Origin: Talpa occidentalis
Lineage: Eukaryota > Chordata > Mammalia > Eulipotyphla > Talpidae
DNA: 64,000 nucleotides
Direction of reading: 5' to 3'
NCBI RefSeq assembly: GCF_014898055.3
Contig: NW_023601212.1
Location: 55,354,329-55,418,328, forward strand
Positions 37,124 to 48,199 of this stretch are shown one piece after another; position 1 is the stretch's first letter, and each line of letters begins with the position of its first letter. The position numbers and the translations under genes are program-made. The notes under the pieces are model-generated. The model saw nothing but the letters and a program-made list of their open reading frames with translations. It ran no database searches and was not told where the DNA came from.

Positions 37124-37709
37124 AAAGATTTTATTTATTTATTGTAGGGTAGGTAAAAGATGTCAGGCTTTTCTGCCCTCCCGCCATTAGGATGACGGAA
37201 CCCTGTTGTCCTGAATGCATGCCTGATGGCGGGCACCTGGAGTAGGGTGTGGGCATAGGTAGATGGGATTCACCCAGGCTAAGACTGGGCTTTTAAGGGC
37301 GACGTCACGGGGACGCCAGCAGAAGCAGCCTCCCAGCCCCCCAGTACCCCTACTTGCTGTGTACGTGGTAAACCCCAATAAAAGACCTGCAAAAGCCACT
37401 GAGGACTCTGACTCCTCCTTTACCCTGTCTGCTGGATCATAGAAAACCTGCACTGTGTCTATTCCTGCCACTACATTTATGCATGCCAGAGGTGTGGGGG
37501 CGGTGAGAGGACTCACCAGAGACAAAGTGGGAAACAGAACAGGCGCACTGACTGAAATACACTGCTGAGGGGAGCAGGGGGCGAGATAAGAGAAGTCTGC
37601 CGCGCCATGTGGGCCGCTCCCCAGCCAGCCAGGGATCAAACTCATGCTGCAGAGGCTGCGTATTGCTTCATAGAGCGGTGCCTAACCCCTTGCACCACCA
37701 AGAAAGCCT
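37124..37709 (-). mobile_element. tRNA-derived SINE, type A, interrupted by a solo LTR
   Basis: The tail complement at 37124-37142 and the body and head at 37481-37709 form one minus SINE, split by the LTR at 37143-37475. Confidence 0.9.
37143..37475 (+). mobile_element. Solo LTR of an endogenous retrovirus (short variant, 333 bp)
   Basis: It begins tgtagggtag and ends ccactaca. The 5-bp target duplication is tttat at 37138-37142 and 37476-37480. It carries a ttttaaggg TATA-like element and AATAAA near 37378. It is the same family as the element 67 bp to the left but in the opposite orientation, and it sits in the A-rich tail of a minus-strand SINE. No internal retroviral genes remain. Confidence 0.9.
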
Positions 37710-37859
37710 CTAGGTAGGTGATTTAACTGGCATATGATATAATCAAATCATATAATTCCCCAATAGCAGAAATGGATTCTACTACAAGTATTCTTAGTAA
37801 TAACATTTCAAAATAAGAACAATGAGATTGAACAGCCAATCCTGTAAAAACAAGGTTAC

Positions 37860-38050
37860 CTCAAACTCAACTTCTCTGCTAAAGTCCCTTTGACCACCAT
37901 CTCCCATCTGTGGTCCCTCTGAGTTCTACGCATCCTGCCATTCTCGGAGCACTACTATCTGCCTCTCACACTAAGCAAAAGCTTCTCAAAGACAGGAACT
38001 ATGCAGTGTTTTCTCTTTGAGTCCCTAAAATCTAGTGAGAAGTATGTGGA
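37860..38050 (+). mobile_element. L2-like fragment
   Basis: ctgctaaagtccctttgacc and caaagacaggaactatgcag fit the end of L2. Confidence 0.5.
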
Positions 38051-38423
38051 GCAGAAAATGGATGTATCAGTTTATAACACAACCTATTATTCTAAGTAAT
38101 AGGATACAAGTGCTCTTCACACAGACAATCAAGAGAACAACATATGCTGGGTGGAAGCCAATAAGCCTCTTTACCGTCAGCAGCTTTATACCTTCCATTC
38201 AACAATAAGGGCAAGAACTGTTCTTAATGAGGGTGAGGGTGGACCCCCTAGACTCCTGAGGATAAGCAAGTACTTTATTCAATAAATAAAATAGGCAATG
38301 ACACATTTATCACACAAAGAAAGCAATCCAGGATAACTAGAGCAATGTTACTTTGCTTTTGGCTGAGACCAGTATAACCCAGTGAGAAATCAATTAACTC
38401 AGGCAGATTAAAGTACTAATTGA

Positions 38424-38929
38424 GGGCCTCCCTGGTGTCTCAAGGGGTTTAATCTCAGCACTATGAAGCTGTCAGCAGCTACTGCAGCAACCTGTCTGGC
38501 CTGCTGCTCCCCTTAGCAATGTATTTCAGTCAATCCACCAGTTCTGTTCCCCACTGTCTCTGGTGAATCCTCTCACCCCCCTTTCCCCAACTCTGGCCTA
38601 TACCCCAGCTCTTGTATGTATAAATAAATAAAATAAAACTTTAGGGCCTCCCCTGGTGGCGCAGCAGTTGAGCGCTGGACTGCAAAGCTGCCCGCAGCCT
38701 CTGCAGTGCTGGTTCGATCCCCGGCTGCCAGCGAGGGTCCCACATGGTGCGCAGACCTCTCCTGCCATGCCTGCTGCTCCCCTCAGCAGTGTATTTCATC
38801 AGTCTGCCTGTTCTGTTCCCTGCTCTGGTGAATTCTCTCACCCTCCTGCGCTTCTGACAGTACCCAGCGCTTGTATAAATAAATAATCTTTTTAAAAAAT
38901 AATAAATAAAATAAAACTTTAAAAAACAT
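38424..38929 (+). mobile_element. tRNA-derived SINE, type A, with a second SINE in its tail
   Basis: Outer copy with target duplication aaagtactaatt(g/a)a at 38410-38423 and 38930-38943. The B-box region is partly deleted. The element at 38644-38900 sits in its A-rich tail. Confidence 0.93.
38644..38900 (+). mobile_element. tRNA-derived SINE, type B, nested
   Basis: Inserted in the tail of the previous SINE. The A-rich target ataaataaaataaaacttta is duplicated on both sides. Confidence 0.93.
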
Positions 38930-39264
38930 AAAGTACTAATTAAAAGGGAAAAAGAATAATAAACCAAGTTTGACAGACAAATGTTGTTAATAACAGGCCT
39001 CAAAAAACCAATTTAAGCATGGGTACCCTGCAGAAAAATAAAAAATTAAAGGTATGTTTGGTGTAGAGATTAGGAACGATCAGGCTTGTCTAGAGAATAA
39101 AACCTTACTTCACAGGGACTCAGTTTGCACAATTACACACCCAGAGTTAAAACCTATTTTAGGAGTGAACCAAAAGAAAGAAAACACTAATTATCCATAA
39201 CAAAATCTTTATATCATTGTCTACACCAATATATTTCATCTCAAGTTGCCTCTACTAAGCAGGC

Positions 39265-39735
39265 GTTGAGAACTGTGATGTAGTGAAAAAGCAATGAATT
39301 TGGTGGTATCAAAATGCCAAGAGGGTGCCTCCCTGGTGGTGCAAGGGGTTAAGCACCGCACTATGAAGCAATCTGCAGCCTCTGCAGCATGAGTATGATC
39401 CCCGGCCTGCCAGTGAGCTACCCACATTGCGCAGCAGACCTCTCCTGTCTCACCTGCTGTTCCCCTCAGCAGTGTATTTCAGTCAGTCTGCCTGTTCTGT
39501 TCCCAAATCTGTCTCTGGTGAATCCTCTCAACCCCTGCACCTCTGCCTGTACCCCAGCTCTTGTACACATAAATAAATCTTTAAAATAAAAAAATAAATA
39601 AAAATAAAAAATACCAAGAGTAGTGTGAGTCTCTGCTCCCTCACATCATTGTGACCCAGGTAAATCCTCTAACCTCTCTAAATCTGTTTCTTAATCTAGG
39701 AAGTAAAGATAAATACCACCACAGGGAATTATAAA
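39265..39735 (+). mobile_element. MIR split by a SINE
   Basis: Left part 39265-39323. Right part 39608-39735 (cattgtgacccaggtaaatc, ctaacctctctaaatctgtt). Removing the SINE and one target copy joins them. Confidence 0.75.
39324..39607 (+). mobile_element. tRNA-derived SINE, type A, inserted in a MIR
   Basis: Target duplication aaaat(g/a)ccaagag at 39311-39323 and 39608-39620. Confidence 0.94.
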
Positions 39736-40535
39736 CAAAAAAATGTAAGATACTACATACAAAGTGCAAAATAATTTATTATTAACAACCAAGTTTAAAA
39801 AATTAACCAAGTGATCTGATACCTACCTATCTACCACCTGTATGCTAAATGACACTGTCAAACATTAAGCCATAATCATCTACTACTTGTTTGCTTTTAT
39901 GATATATTAAATGAGAGTAAAGTACCACAATTATATACTTTCTCAAATGCCATGCGACTTCCAAGAAAATATTACCAAATTTTATTTTTGCCATTATACA
40001 GATGTGAGGAGGAAGTACTAGTATTTAAAATGGCTCCCCTCAATTTTGATCAAATCCTCATATCATACAAATCATAAGATTATGGAGATGAGATATAACC
40101 TGAACTCTCCAACATTCAAGTCAGCTAACAACATATGGCTATTTTCACAGGAAATGAAGGCAGGTTGATAATAGTAATATTCAGCTCAATTATTCCTTCT
40201 CTAGACAGGTAAATCATTTTGTCTTTTGTGTGGAGAGTGGATCACAATGAAGGAAAGAAATGTAACAAGGAACCAGTTAGCAGATGACTGCAAACATCCA
40301 GATGGGGGATGAAGATGAGCTGAACCTTTCACGCATCTAAGACAGGACCTTGTGAACCTATGCCCTTACCATCCTAGACACTCGCTGGACAGATGGACGA
40401 CTACTTCAGCTATTGCAAAGCAAAAAACTCAAACTGTAATGAATGCTAAATGGTTTCCAAGTGCTAACAAGGGTTTTGTCCTTGTAAGGTGTACCACAGC
40501 CTTTTCTTGCCCTCCCATTAAGATAGGAGCTGAAG

Positions 40536-41078
40536 GGGGCCTTCCTAGTGGTGCCAGGGAGGTGACCCACATGGTGCAGCAGACCTCTCCAGTCTACCTG
40601 CTGCTCCCCTCAGCAGTGTGTTTCAGTCAATCCACCAGTTCTGTTCCCCCCTCCGTCTCTGACGAATCTCATTCCCCTCACCTCTGGCCTGTACCACAGT
40701 TCTTGTATACATAAATAAATCTTTTTTTTTTTTTTTTTTTTTAATAGAGGCATGCTTTATTTATTTGTTTGCTGGTTTGCTTGTTTGTTTTTTGTTTATA
40801 CATGCACTGGGTACAGTCAGAAGCGCGGGAGGGTGAGAGAATTCACCAGAGCCAGAGTGGGGAGCAGAGCAGGCAGAAGGACCGAGGTACACTGCTGAGG
40901 GGAGCAGCGGGCGGCAGGAGAGGTCTGCGCGCCATGTGGGACCCTCCTCCGGTGGCCGGGGAGCAGCCGGGGATCGAACCGGCGCCGCAGAGGCCGCGGA
41001 GCAGCTTCGCAACCCAGCGCTCAACCGCCGCGCCACCGGGGAGGCCCCATAAATAAATCTTTAAAAAAAAAAAAAAAA
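40536..41078 (+). mobile_element. tRNA-derived SINE, type A, promoter deleted, with a nested inverted SINE
   Basis: Its head jumps from gggccttcctagtggtgcc to agggaggtgacccacatgg, losing most of the tRNA-like region. Outer target duplication aaga(t/c)aggagctg(a/g)ag at 40520-40535 and 41079-41094. Confidence 0.93.
40725..41047 (-). mobile_element. tRNA-derived SINE, type B, nested in inverse orientation
   Basis: It inserted into the tail of the plus SINE and duplicated cataaataaatcttt at 40710-40724 and 41048-41062. It retains intact A and B boxes on the minus strand and a full body. Confidence 0.95.
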
Positions 41079-41639
41079 AAGACAGGAGCTGGAGAGAGCG
41101 AAAGCTTCCTTGTTTCCTATTATTTTGAGGTCACTGTTCCTCCTTTGATTCCTTAAACAACTTCACTGGGACTATTCCACCCAAGCTTGTCACAAGCACG
41201 CCCTATATTCCCAGCCACTACCCTCATTCACTAAGAATGTGAACACCTAACTCATCCACCCACTCCCACCACGAATTCTTCCACATCATGGCCTCTAAGC
41301 TCGTTGACTTCTTGTCTCCAACAAGACATTCTTGTTCCCTGAAAGCCTCCCCTACAACTTCCTGTTACCAATAACTAGCACGTCCATAATTTTTATTTCC
41401 ATCATCTTAACCTTTGAACACCCTCAGTTAACTCGACACCTAAACAACAATTCTTTGATGACTCCCTCCCCGACCAGGCCCACACTTGCCTCAGTTCTAG
41501 ATACATTAAGGCCTACTTTACACCTTCAAAAGGATAATATCTGTATTAATACATATATCTCAATCAAACTTAACATGACCAACTGAACTATTGATGTTCC
41601 CTCCAATACCACTCTTTGTGTTGTCTTTCCTACCTCAGT

Positions 41640-42360
41640 TAACTGGACTAGCAGTCACCTTTACCCAGATTAAAAGAAACTACACCTAGCATCATCCTTG
41701 ATTCTTTACTTACCCTCATTCAACCCAACAGCAGGTCCATCTGACTCTGCTTTGGAGTCAGTCTTACCCCTATTCATGACATCCACTACCTTCACCAGTC
41801 TAAGTCATTGTCACCTCACTGTCGTACCTAACTGGCCTCCCTTTATTTTGTCCCTTCTGGTTTTTTCTTTTCAAATACACCCAGAGTAATACTTCTGAAA
41901 GCTAAGTAGAGCAAGCCACTCCCTACTCAAAACCCTTCTAACACTTGGATTTTGTTCTAAGTCCTCACCATCTTCTAATAACTCCTACATGACCTGCCAC
42001 TCACCTCCCTCACGCCCTCCTCCATACCCATAACTTCCTATTATAATTCTCACATGTTCTTCTGTTACTGTGGCCTTCTGCTGCTTCTTGAACAAGCCAC
42101 ACTCATTCCCATTTAAAGGTATATTTAAAGGTATCTGCTATTTTCCCCATCTGGAAAATCTCCCCCAAGTACCTGCCCTGCTTTATTTTTCTTTAGAGCA
42201 CTTCTCAGTCAATACATTGTAGCATTTATATTCTACCCATTCCAAAGACTATGAGCCCCATAAAACGTGAAATTTTGTCTTGTTCACTATTTTATCCAAG
42301 TGTCTAGAACTATGCCTGGAACACACTGCACTTAATACACATCTGAATGAATTGCTAAAT
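41640..42360 (+). mobile_element. L2 3' region, long
   Basis: cctcaagccactcccta-like and aacccttctaac motifs, cctacatgacctgccactca, tgttactgtggccttctgct, atctggaaaatctcccccaa and aactatgcctggaacacact run in the L2 order for about 700 bp. Confidence 0.75.
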
Positions 42361-42364
42361 ATTA

Positions 42365-43830
42365 ATAATTAGTAAGCATTTTCATGTACATTAAGGAAAT
42401 AAAGCAAAAAGGCCCTTCATAGTTTATGAAGTAATCACTAATAGGCTACTATGAGAGCTGAAACTGATATTTACTTTTATTTCTACTTCACCTGTTAATA
42501 CTAAAAGGTAATAATAAAATAATTCAGGAGGACATTTACTTGGTTTTGAATTTAAGCTATTAAGTATGTTCATAAAATTGATCTGTTCTTTATCTGTTCT
42601 TTAAACTTTTTATCAACATCTGCTACTCGGGACCTAACTAAGCTTAGGTTGCCTGAGAGACTGTTTAAAAAAAACAAAAAATTGCTGACAAATGCCATGC
42701 CCTTTACTTTGAAATATCTTTCAAATTTGAGAGCTTATTCTCCTGAAATAATCAATTCATTCATGAATAAAACTGTTAGTAAATTCCTTTTTTTCTTTAT
42801 ACATTATTTGTATTTATATTTTTATTTATATACAATAGTAGTATTAATATAAATTAAAATAAACTAGCTCATATAAATTAAATTTATAAGTGAAACACTG
42901 AAATAATATTGTAACTTTTTAAACATGTCACTTTGTTTTGTACTTAGCATTTTTCAACTTTACTGAGGTATAGTTTTGAGGGTTTTTTTATAATTCATTT
43001 ACAATTTACAATTTTATTTACAAGTCATTTACAATTTTATTAATGAGGAAAAGTGACAGGAAATCAAACAGTGGAGACTTACACAACAGAACATCACACA
43101 CCACTGCATATATAGTAAATTCCTTTTAGTGGGAAGTCAGTATTTGCATACTCTCTGATAAGACCTTCAGGTAGGACCTTTAACCTTAATAATCACCCTG
43201 TGAGGACAGTAATCCTGTTTACATTTTCAAACAGAACATGGTAGTGACTATAAAAACAGAACTATAGATGACAGGAAAGGAAAAAAACTTTAAAGATAGG
43301 AGCTAACACTAAAATAGAAATGGGACACTAGATCTTTCCGTATCAGACCAAAGGGGCTGCTTCTTAATGAGTTCTGCAGTACATCACTGTATCAAAGCAG
43401 ACTGTACTAAAGTTCATGCTTTAATGACCCTGGCACATCTGAAAAAGGTTACAGTACTTTAATAAACATAAAAGGCAAGGGGAAAAAATTCACATTGAAG
43501 AAATTTTTTAAAGTTCTGACATTTAAAAGGATGTGCTAATTATCTGAAAAGCCATGTTATTAAGTACCTCTTTCTACAGTGATGTCAGATCACTGTGTTG
43601 TAATACAGGTCTACCCCCACTACATCTTCATACACACACATACATTGTGTCAAGAGAAGGCATAACTAACATTTAGGTAAGTCAAACTAGTCCTCATCCA
43701 GAAAGTGACATCAGATCCAGAGTTCAAAGAGGGGATACAAGTTTTTGAAGCATCAAAACAGAGTGGGAGGAAGCAAGCACTCAATGAAAAACATGAGCAA
43801 GTACAGACCATGGTGATAGATTCATTATCT
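42365..43830. other. Intron 1 sequence, nothing recognised
   Basis: Very AT-rich at 42780-43050, without an identifiable element. Confidence 0.55.
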
Positions 43831-43834
43831 CAAA

Positions 43835-44720
43835 CATTTTATTGAGGTCTACTACATGCCAAACCCTGGGATACAAAGATGACTACAACAGTCTGTGTGC
43901 CCTCCAGGTGTGAAAATCTAGTGGGCAAAAAACATTAAAAAAAAAATTATAAACACCTAATGGTATTACAGAACAGTAATTGAGATGTTAAGTGTAAGAC
44001 AGGAATACATGTTTGATGCCTAATAGAATTTAAGGGCATCTAATTAGGAAAGCTGTTCTGAAGAAGGTGAATTTTTTTTTTTAAAGATTGACCCCAAGAA
44101 CTGGGGTGTAGGCCAGAGGAGGGGGTGGTGAGAGGGTTCACCAGAGACAGAGTGGGGAACAGAACAGGTGGATCTACTGAAATACACCGCTGAGGGGAGC
44201 AGCAGACAAGACAGGAGAGGTCTGCTGCGCCAGGTGGGTTAGTTTCCTGGCCGGGTATCAAACTCATGCTGCAGTGGCTGGCGATAGCTTTATAGTAATG
44301 AGACTTTAACAATCTGTGCCACCAGGGAGGCCCAAGAAGGTAAATTCTTAAAGGAAGAGATTGAATAAGGCTTGAGTACATGGTACTTAGAAGGGCAAGG
44401 ACAAAAGGTCAAGAACCCTTAAGGATGATTCTAAGGAGTATGAAACATAAACAAGGTGTTGACAGAAGTTTTTAAATAAAAAAGATGACTTGACATTTGT
44501 CTCTCAGTAAGAGAACGCAGACACAATTGTGGAGGATGAGCTTGAGAGAGGATAGTACCAGACAAAAAGGACTCAAATACTTGTGTTGACTGAATGCACA
44601 ATTAAGTTAATGAACAAATAAGAGATGGGGAGACAGTAAGATAAATTTCTAAGTATTAAGCTAAGGATTCTATGCATCTACATACAGAGGGCGGTAGAAA
44701 ACATCAAAATCTAGGATTAT
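43835..44720 (-). mobile_element. L2 3' region interrupted by a SINE
   Basis: attgaggtctactacatgcc, aaaccctgggatacaaagat and tccaggtgtgaaaatctagt on the left. Diverged L2 continues right of the SINE at 44074-44333. Confidence 0.6.
44074..44333 (-). mobile_element. tRNA-derived SINE, type A, inserted in an L2
   Basis: Target duplication aagaaggt(g/a)aatt at 44061-44073 and 44334-44346. The tail lacks the usual ATAAATA run. Confidence 0.92.
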
Positions 44721-44734
44721 CAGTACACAGGCAG

Positions 44735-44845
44735 CAGCTTGTGGCATTTACTATGGTTCACAACACCCTATGCAGCATAGATTACTATTACCCTTTTTAT
44801 AGATGGTTAAATAATTTTCCAAACATTACAAGGTCACTAAAGAAC
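44735..44845 (-). mobile_element. MIR
   Basis: ttactattaccctttttata, then aattttccaaacattacaag, is a diverged reverse MIR core. Confidence 0.55.
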
Positions 44846-45244
44846 AGTTAACAAAAAAAAAAAAAAAAAAAAAAAATCACCAACCACCAGCACAGCTTAG
44901 AAGAGACTAAAGGAGAACCAGGAGCAATTAGTGCTTAAAATTAAGTTAGAGGAGTTAAGAGATAATCTATGGTCAATACCATGGAAGACCAAGAGAAAAG
45001 GCAGGTGGCAGAACAAGGGATATTTCACAATTTGGGGACATTAATAACTTTGATTTACTTAATTTTTGTACTGCTGGTTTCAGGAAGAGGGACAAAGACC
45101 TCTTTGAAAATTTTGCAACCCACAAGGGGTTGCAAAATAAGCTTAGGAAGTGAAAACAGTGATCATAAGACAAATGTCTCAAAAGGGCCAACAGTGGAGG
45201 AAGCAGGCATTGTCTACTAAGCCAGTAACATTTACAGTGCTGGG

Positions 45245-45350
45245 CTCCAGGACAGATGTATCACATACCTCATTTAACAATTCCATTTCTAAAGATTCTG
45301 GGAAACTGGTTCGAAGTCACTAACCAATAGGGCAGTGGAAACATTTACAT
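45245..45350 (-). mobile_element. MIR-like
   Basis: acctcatttaacaattccat, tctgggaaactggttcgaag and tcactaaccaatagggcagt follow the reverse core. Confidence 0.5.
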
Positions 45351-45400
45351 CCAAGGTGACATAATGCTCACTAGACAGCGATTTAAAAATACAGCACTTT

Positions 45401-45661
45401 GGTCCTCCCTGATGGTGCAAGGGGTTAAGACACAACCTATGAAGCTATCTACAACCACTACAGCACAAATTCAATCCCTGGACAGGGAGGAGACCCACAT
45501 AGCCCAGCAGACCTCTTCTGTCTTGCCCGCTGCTCCCCTCAGTGGTGTACTTCAGTATATCTGCCTATTGTATTCCCCACTCTGTCTCTGGTGAATCCTC
45601 TTGCCCCCCACATCTCAGGCCTGCACCCCAGCTCTGGTATGCATAAATAAATAAATCTTTA
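45401..45661 (+). mobile_element. tRNA-derived SINE, type A
   Basis: Head tcctccctgatggtgcaagg, tail ataaataaatcttt. Flanks share aaaaatacagca. Confidence 0.92.
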
Positions 45662-45693
45662 AAAAAATACAGCATTCTGAGCATGAATTTCTT

Positions 45694-45962
45694 TTTTTTT
45701 AAAGATTTATTTATTTATGCATACAAGAACTGGGGTACAGGCCAGAGGTCTGTGTTGGTAAGAGGATTCACCAGAGAGAGTGGGGAGCAGAACAGGCAGA
45801 TATACTGAAGTACACTGCTGAGGCGAGCAGCGGGCGAGACAGGAGAGGTCTGCTTTGCCATGTGGGTTGCTCCCTGGACGGCCTGGGATCGAACTCATGC
45901 TGCAGTGGCTGCCAATAGCTTGATAGCGCTGTCTTTAACCTCTACGCCATCATGGAGGCCCC
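45694..45962 (-). mobile_element. tRNA-derived SINE, type A
   Basis: Target duplication tga(g/a)catgaatttctt at 45678-45693 and 45963-45978. With the plus copy 32 bp to the left it forms an inverted pair. Confidence 0.94.
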
Positions 45963-46559
45963 TGAACATGAATTTCTTAAGAATTCAATCTATGCACTAA
46001 TTTTTATAAAGTGCAGTGTAAAAGTATTTTGCCTTAAGGAAGCAAAACAAAAAGAACTGGTTTGAAAGTTGAAAAGAAGTATCAACTTCTGTGGGCCTGC
46101 AGTATTCCCACTGACAAAGCTTTCAAAAGAACATACAAATTGTTTTTTAAAACAAAAAAAAAACAAAAAAACTGAGCACCAAATTTAGGCAAAGAACTTT
46201 GCTACACCACTCCAAGGTTCAGCAGGGGAGAAAGTAACAGTTACAGATATACTTAGAATCTAAAATATAAAATTTCTCCCAGTCCTGCCCAACAGTTTGC
46301 CCTAGTATAGCCTACAGTATTTACATATCAAAGGCCTGGGTCAAGAAGTCAATTAGCAAAACAAAAGAATTGCCAAATTCTCATTTACATTTGTATGCTA
46401 CATTTTTCCTACAGGATAAACTCCAAAAATAAATTTGACAAATGAAAATTCCTTGTCAAAATTTTCCCCACTTCTGTCCCAAAGGAAACATAATTTTTCC
46501 CTAAATAATGTTTCCCAGTCAGTCCAAGGTTCCTTCCTCTGTCCTCAAACTCATTCATT

Positions 46560-47060
46560 CTTTCTTTGTACCAGGAGCTGGTTCAGATTGAAAATTAGGA
46601 CAGAAATAAGATGAACTAGTGAGCCTTTACAAAATTTGCATGCTAGGAAGGGAAACAATTAAAAAACATCTAATTAACTAACACATCTCATTACACAAAA
46701 GTCATTACATTAACTACTACCAAGGAGAATAGTTCTAGGAAGGTTTAACCAGGATGGTCTAGCTTTACTGAGGAAGTAATATTTGGAATATTTGAGTAAT
46801 GTCTGGGGAAAGACTGTAACAGTGCTTTAAAGGTGGAGGAAACCCTTAAAGATCAGGAAATAGTCAAGGGAAAGAGACTATGGCCGAACACAGAGCTAGT
46901 GTGGCTTGACCCAGAGAACCAGGAGGGAAGCTACCTAAAATGAACTGGAGATAAGACACTGTTATGGAGAATGTGAAATCTTTTGAGGTTTGTAAGCACG
47001 TGATAGACTGGGACATGTGCATTTTAAAATGATTACCCTTGAAAGCATCAGAGCTTCCCA
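46560..47060 (-). mobile_element. L2 fragment
   Basis: aactagtgagcctttac, gaggaagtaatatttggaat, ttaaagatcaggaaatagtc, agctagtgtggcttgaccca and aatgattacccttgaaagca are in reverse L2 order, diverged. Confidence 0.55.
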
Positions 47061-47140
47061 ACATCCATTCTCATGCCTACCCAAAAGTAGTTTAAACAGA
47101 TGATAGCTACTCAGCATAACTGAGTTCAGTGAACTTAACC

Positions 47141-47143
<3 letters not shown>

Positions 47144-47171
<28 letters not shown>
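47144..47171 (+). repeat. (AC)n microsatellite
   Basis: Fourteen uninterrupted AC units in intron 1, 600 bp from exon 1. Confidence 0.97.
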
Positions 47172-47174
<3 letters not shown>

Positions 47175-47773
47175 GAGAATAAAGTTTACAATTGGTTCTC
47201 ACTTACAAATAACTTCCAAACATACATTTCATTTAAGTTGCATGGCTCTAGCATTTGCGAACCACAGAAAATTACATCTTAGTATTTAAAAATAGGAGCT
47301 TAATTAAAGGCTTCGATGCCCAATCAAAGAGATATCAATGTCTTGAAGTGTCTGTCATCCATCCCTTCACGTTTTTCCCCCTAAATCAATAAGCTGACTT
47401 TCTGGATGCATCTTCTGGTTTGGCTTTTTATGGAATAAAATGTGTGATCCATAACTTTCTTTACTACTGGAAATGAGAGCTGGCAAAAGACTTGGGGGGA
47501 GACACCAAAACCCTCCGAGGATTAAAAGGCTGACAGTGTCCCAACAGGGCGCCGGACCATAACTTTCCCGCCCTCCCATCCCCCAAACTCCCCAGGACCC
47601 TTGGGACCTCTCCCTCCTCCCCCAGCGTGACGACCCTGGGCCGCGTCCCCCTCAATCCAGGACAGGGCCAGGCCCACCGGGCCGGAGAGGCAGTGACCGC
47701 CTCCCCCTCGGACCTCTCCAGCGGAGGTGGGGGACCCCCGCGGGAAGCGGGGACTGGGCAGCGGCAGCCTTAC

Positions 47774-47950
47774 CTGAGGCTGGCGTCCGACGGGGGTACC
47801 TGGCCAGGGAGCGCAGAGCCGGAAGCGGCCACAGCGCGGCTGGGGGGCAGGTCGGCTCCGGGCAGCTCCGCGGGTGCCCAAGGCCGAGGAGCTCGCCAGC
47901 CGCGCAGCGGACGCAGATAAAGCGTCCAATTCCCAGGCCCCTCCGCCCCC
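47774..47950 (-). other. SOAT1: Probable SOAT1 non-coding exon 1 (5' end approximate)
   Basis: A strong donor (CCTCAG/gtaagg) on the minus strand at 47773/47774 lies inside the CpG island, about 14 kb upstream of exon 2. Exon 2 begins with an acceptor only eight bases before the ATG, so a non-coding first exon is required. The donor is seen directly; the 5' boundary near 47950 is inferred from the CCAAT box and GC content. A weaker donor-like site (CCAG/gtaccc) occurs about 25 bases upstream. Confidence 0.7.
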
Positions 47951-48060
47951 AGCCTCGCAGCCCGCTACGTTGCGTCACGCGCACGGCCCGCGCAGACTCG
48001 GGATTTTATTGGTGGTCCCGGCGGCCTCCAGGCCCCGCCCACCGCCCACGGCGGCCCCGC
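47951..48060 (-). promoter_or_regulatory. SOAT1: SOAT1 core promoter, TATA-less, with CCAAT and GC boxes
   Basis: On the minus strand an ACCAAT box lies at 48008-48013. It is followed by a CRE/AP-1-like tgacgcaa near 47975 and a GC box (gggggcgg) near 47945. I see no convincing TATA box at the expected distance. This arrangement suits a broadly expressed CpG-island promoter. Start-site position is inference. Confidence 0.55.
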
Positions 48061-48199
48061 CCCTTCCCGGGCACACCGGTGCCCAGTGCGGGAGCCCCAC
48101 GCTCGCCCTGGCGCCTGGCGCCCGCCGCTGCCGGCCAGCAGCGCTTGACAAGGGCTGCCGCAGCTTCTTTCCGCTTCTACTCCAGCGAGCCGATGTCCG

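Larger units (their letters stand above)
47560..48180. promoter_or_regulatory. CpG island at the SOAT1 5' end
   Basis: This is the only long GC-rich, CpG-dense stretch in an otherwise AT-rich window. CG dinucleotides are frequent from about 47560 to 48180 and drop sharply on both sides. Long open frames on both strands here come from GC richness and cross the exon 1 donor, so I do not treat them as genes. Confidence 0.8.

Noticed and set aside
37187..37645. 152-codon minus-strand frame as a gene
   Set aside because: It runs across a solo LTR and a SINE. No conserved domain is seen and the frame has no splice or promoter context.
38340..38380. Second U2-like fragment (cttttggctgagaccagtat)
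   Set aside because: Only about 20 bases resemble U2, with gaps, and this is too little to support a call.
47522..47984. Long frames of 97-135 codons on both strands of the CpG island
   Set aside because: GC-rich sequence has few stop codons by chance. These frames cross the exon 1 donor or use non-ATG starts.
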